The position numbers were made by a program, and so were the translations under genes. Positions 61,696-64,000 of a stretch of DNA of 64,000 nt are shown here, in pieces; the stretch's first letter is position 1; each line of letters opens with the position of its first letter. This stretch comes from Promicromonosporaceae bacterium. Lineage in GTDB: Bacteria; Actinomycetota; Actinomycetes; Actinomycetales; Cellulomonadaceae. Below the pieces are notes generated by a model. That model saw only the letters and a program-made list of their open reading frames with translations, made no database searches and was not told where the DNA came from. The DNA lies in assembly GCA_009783295.1 (NCBI GenBank), contig WRHK01000002.1, positions 1 to 64,000 of the forward strand. The letters are read 5' to 3'.

Positions 61696-62529
61696 GTGAC
61701 CATCCCCGCCCTCACCCTCAACAACGGCGTCGCGATCCCGCAGCTCGGCTTCGGCACCTACAAGCTGGCGCCCGCGCAGACGCGCGACCTGGTGCTGCGC
61801 GCGTTCGACGCCGGGTACCGGCACGTCGACACGGCGCAGATGTACCGCAACGAGCGTGAGGTGGGGCAGGCGGTCGCCGCGAGCGGGCTGCCGCGCGAGG
61901 AGCTGTTCGTCACCACCAAGCTCAACAACGCGTTCCACGCGCACGACGACGCGCTCGCAGCGTTCGACCGCTCGCTCGACGAGCTCGGCCTCGACGTCGT
62001 GGACCTGTTCCTCATCCACTGGCCGCTGCCCGCCGTCGGGCTGTACACGCAGGCGTGGGCGGCGCTCGAGGAGATCTACGCGTCGGGGAGGGCGCGCGCG
62101 ATCGGCGTGTCCAACTTCCAGCCGGACCACCTGACGCGCGTGCTGGAGAGCGGCACCGTGGTGCCCGCCGTCAACCAGGTCGAGTCCCACCCGTACCTGC
62201 AGCAGGCCGAGGTGCGGGCCTTCGACGCCGTGCACGGCATCCTCACGGAGGCGTGGTCGCCGCTCGGCCGCGGCGCCGTGCTGGGCGACCCCGTGATCGC
62301 CGGCGTCGCCGCCCGCCACGGCGTCACGCCCGCTCAGGCCGTGCTGCGCTGGCACGTGCAGCGCGGCGACGTCGTCTTCCCCAAGTCCGCGACGCCGGCG
62401 CGCATCGTCGAGAACGCGGACATCTTCGGCTTCACGCTCGACGACGGCGACATGCGGGCCATCGACGCGCTCGACCGCGACGAGCGCCAGGGCTCGCACC
62501 CCGACACGGAGAACCGCACCGACCGCTGA
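61696..62529 (+). CDS. aldo/keto reductase
   Basis: 277 residues, NADPH-dependent TIM barrel of the AKR5 type (2,5-diketo-D-gluconate reductase-like). The catalytic tetrad is seen as Asp in HVDTAQMY, Tyr in QMYRNE, Lys in VTTKLNN and His in LIHWPLP; NADPH site in FPKSATPARIVEN. A -10-like GAGAAT lies 6 bp before the GTG. The natural substrate is not predictable. Confidence 0.93.
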   Translation: MTIPALTLNNGVAIPQLGFGTYKLAPAQTRDLVLRAFDAGYRHVDTAQMYRNEREVGQAVAASGLPREELFVTTKLNNAFHAHDDALAAFDRSLDELGLDVVDLFLIHWPLPAVGLYTQAWAALEEIYASGRARAIGVSNFQPDHLTRVLESGTVVPAVNQVESHPYLQQAEVRAFDAVHGILTEAWSPLGRGAVLGDPVIAGVAARHGVTPAQAVLRWHVQRGDVVFPKSATPARIVENADIFGFTLDDGDMRAIDALDRDERQGSHPDTENRTDR

Positions 62530-62602
62530 GCGGTTCCGGACACCCCGCCACCAGGGCCGCCGCACGTGCGCGACAATGGAGGTTGACCGACGGAGGTGGA
62601 CC

Positions 62603-62824
62603 ATGGCGACGATCGACGCAGCTCGCGCCGCGAAGCCTGCGCTGCGGGACGCCCTCGAGCACGTCCACGGCGTCAACGGCGTAGGCCTCGCGCAGCGCGG
62701 CGGCCCCGGCGACTGGGTGCTGCAGGTGAACGTGGACTCGGTGCGGGCGCGCAAGGACGTGCCCCCGCTGGTCGACGGCGTGCCCGTGGTCGTGCGCGTC
62801 GTCGGCGCGGTGCGCGCCCTGTGA
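62603..62824 (+). CDS. 73-residue protein resembling a protease-associated small domain
   Basis: MATIDAARAAKPALRDALEH then VNGVGLAQ...WVLQVNVDS and DGVPVVVRVVG. The pattern 'GVxGVGL ... V.V...PP.VDGVPV.V.VVG' is like the small N-terminal domain that precedes Nal1-like serine protease domains, here stand-alone. GGAGG is 6 nt before the ATG. It overlaps the xylanase gene by GTGA, an unexpected pairing. Confidence 0.65.
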   Translation: MATIDAARAAKPALRDALEHVHGVNGVGLAQRGGPGDWVLQVNVDSVRARKDVPPLVDGVPVVVRVVGAVRAL

Positions 62825-63978
62825 CGCGGCGCCTCCCCCTGCCCGCCGGGAGCGAGCCACGGGCGTTCGCGGCCATCGCCGCGGCGGCGGCCTTCGGGCT
62901 GCTGCTCACCGGTCTGGGCGGGTGCTCCGACGGCTCCGCCGACACCCCGCCACCCAGTTCGCCCGCCCCCTCAGCGGTCTCCCTCGAACCCGCCCTCCGC
63001 GACGCCGCGCCGGACGGGTTCTTCGTGGGTGCTGCCGTGGGCGGTGGAGGGCACCTGGGCGGCAACGACACCCTGAAGCTCCCCGACGTGGCCGGCCTGG
63101 TCGGGAAGCAGTTCAGCTCCGTCACGCCCGAGAACGCGGCCAAGTGGGAGGTGATCGAGCCGTCCCAGGGCACGTTCGACTTCGGGCCCATGGACGAGGT
63201 CGTCGCCTTCGCCCAGGCCCACGGCCAGCGCGTGCGTGGCCACAACCTGCTGTGGCACTCGCAGAACCCCGCCTGGCTGACGTCGGGGAGCTTCGCGCCC
63301 GACCAGCTCCGGCAGATCCTGCACGACCACATCAGCGCCGTCGTCGGCCGCTACGCCGGCAAGGTGGCGCAGTGGGACGTCGCCAACGAGATCTTCGACG
63401 ACTCGGGGCAGCCCCGGCAGGAGAACCCGTTCATCAAGGCGCTCGGCATCGGCGTCGTCGCCGACGCGTTCCGCTGGGCCCACGAGGCCGACCCGCACGC
63501 GGTGCTGTTCCTCAACGACTTCGGCGTCGAGACGCCGGGTCCCAAGGTCGACGCGTACGTCGCTCTGGTCAAGCAGCTCCAGGCCGACGGGGTCCCCGTG
63601 GGCGGGTTCGGCATCCAGGGGCACCTCGCCTCGCAGTACGGGTTCCCCGGCGGCCTCCAGGGCGTGATGCAGCAGCTCGCCGACCTGGGGCTCGACGTCG
63701 AGGTCACCGAGCTGGACGTGCGCGTGCCCGTCTCCGCCGCCGGCGAGGCCCAGCGCGTCGACGTGCTGGAGCAGGCCCGGTGGTACGGCAAGGTCGCCAC
63801 GGCCTGCCTCGCCGTGGCCCGCTGCACCGGCATCACGGTGTGGGGCGTCAGCGACAGGTACTCGTGGGTGCCCACCACGTTCCCCGGCGAGGGGGCGGCG
63901 CTGCTGTTCGACGACGCGCTCGCGCCCAAGCCGGCGTTCGCTGCCTTCCGGGAGGCGTTGGCGGCGGGGCGGGGCTGA
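62821..63978 (+). CDS. endo-1,4-beta-xylanase, GH10, lipoprotein
   Basis: 385 residues. A signal peptide ends in a lipobox (LLLTGLGGC), so the enzyme should be anchored on the outer face of the membrane, unlike the many freely secreted xylanases. A short Ser/Pro linker is followed by one GH10 barrel: SSVTPENAAKWEVIEPSQG, VRGHNLLWHSQNPAW, acid/base Glu190 in DVANE, nucleophile Glu297 in TELDVR, and ITVWGVSDRYSW. No carbohydrate-binding module is present. It hydrolyses xylan or xylo-oligosaccharides at the cell surface. Confidence 0.94.
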   Translation: MTRRLPLPAGSEPRAFAAIAAAAAFGLLLTGLGGCSDGSADTPPPSSPAPSAVSLEPALRDAAPDGFFVGAAVGGGGHLGGNDTLKLPDVAGLVGKQFSSVTPENAAKWEVIEPSQGTFDFGPMDEVVAFAQAHGQRVRGHNLLWHSQNPAWLTSGSFAPDQLRQILHDHISAVVGRYAGKVAQWDVANEIFDDSGQPRQENPFIKALGIGVVADAFRWAHEADPHAVLFLNDFGVETPGPKVDAYVALVKQLQADGVPVGGFGIQGHLASQYGFPGGLQGVMQQLADLGLDVEVTELDVRVPVSAAGEAQRVDVLEQARWYGKVATACLAVARCTGITVWGVSDRYSWVPTTFPGEGAALLFDDALAPKPAFAAFREALAAGRG

Positions 63979-64000
63979 GCGACCGCAGGCTCGACGGGTG

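Overview
The window is GC-rich, densely coding actinobacterial chromosome. It has many GTG starts, -10 boxes placed directly in front of start codons, an M. tuberculosis-like clpS / DUF2017 / murI / Rv1339-type hydrolase / rph / rdgB block, and an in-cluster cellobiose phosphorylase plus a GH10 xylanase. A plant-polysaccharide-degrading member of Micrococcales (Cellulomonas, Cellulosimicrobium or Isoptericola type) is the best inference. No plasmid or phage backbone and no CRISPR array is visible.

Layout. 0-3.4 kb: TetR-controlled ABC exporter with a perfect 20-bp palindromic operator. 3.4-9.7 kb: nicotinate phosphoribosyltransferase, then cellobiose phosphorylase coupled to a nucleotidyltransferase-phosphoglucomutase fusion. 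9.8-14.5 kb: clpS, DUF2017, murI, metallo-hydrolase and DUF3054 running rightward into rdgB and rph running leftward. 14.5-19.6 kb: ABC-F protein, NUDIX-like protein, thioredoxin, HNH endonuclease, tRNA-Leu, BCP peroxiredoxin and a GroES-like protein. 19.6-27.3 kb: a block made only of ABC transporter genes, bracketed by two almost identical tRNA-Lys genes; it includes an asymmetric heterodimeric exporter. 27.4-30.1 kb: TetR and a DrrAB-type exporter. 30.1-33.9 kb: trmB, DUF485/ActP-type symporter and map. 34.1-37.5 kb: AglEFG-type alpha-glucoside importer without its own ATPase. 37.6-40.3 kb: DUF805, Ppx/GppA, EamA, tRNA-Ser and tRNA-Arg. 40.3-42.8 kb: transposase scars, a TMEM175-like channel and a pair of small paralogous membrane proteins, one of which seems to start at ATC. 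42.9-48.7 kb: VOC protein, purB, an Esx-sized protein with an alpha/beta hydrolase, a YvlD-like membrane protein and hisC. 48.8-52.5 kb: branched-chain ketoacid dehydrogenase E1a/E1b/E2. 52.6-60.5 kb: CopD-CtaG fusion, TetR, MMPL transporter with a fused degenerate ABC-like domain, and YhgE/Pip. 60.6-64 kb: trypsin-like protease, aldo/keto reductase, a 73-aa protein and the GH10 xylanase.

The most unusual signal is non-coding. Right at gene 3' ends sit arrays of short units built as several direct copies followed by several inverted copies. One family has an exact 20-bp period (core CGAGNTAGAGC, positions 12861-13106 and 33001-33130, with a remnant near position 70) and lies between convergent genes. 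In two cases a unit contributes the gene's own TAG stop. A second family has a 19-bp period (core CAGGTCGGCGG, positions 4931-5002 and 17639-17710). A third family is the GGTCTCGAC/GTCGAGACC inverted repeat (16336, 27173, and inside the 3' end of the MMPL gene).
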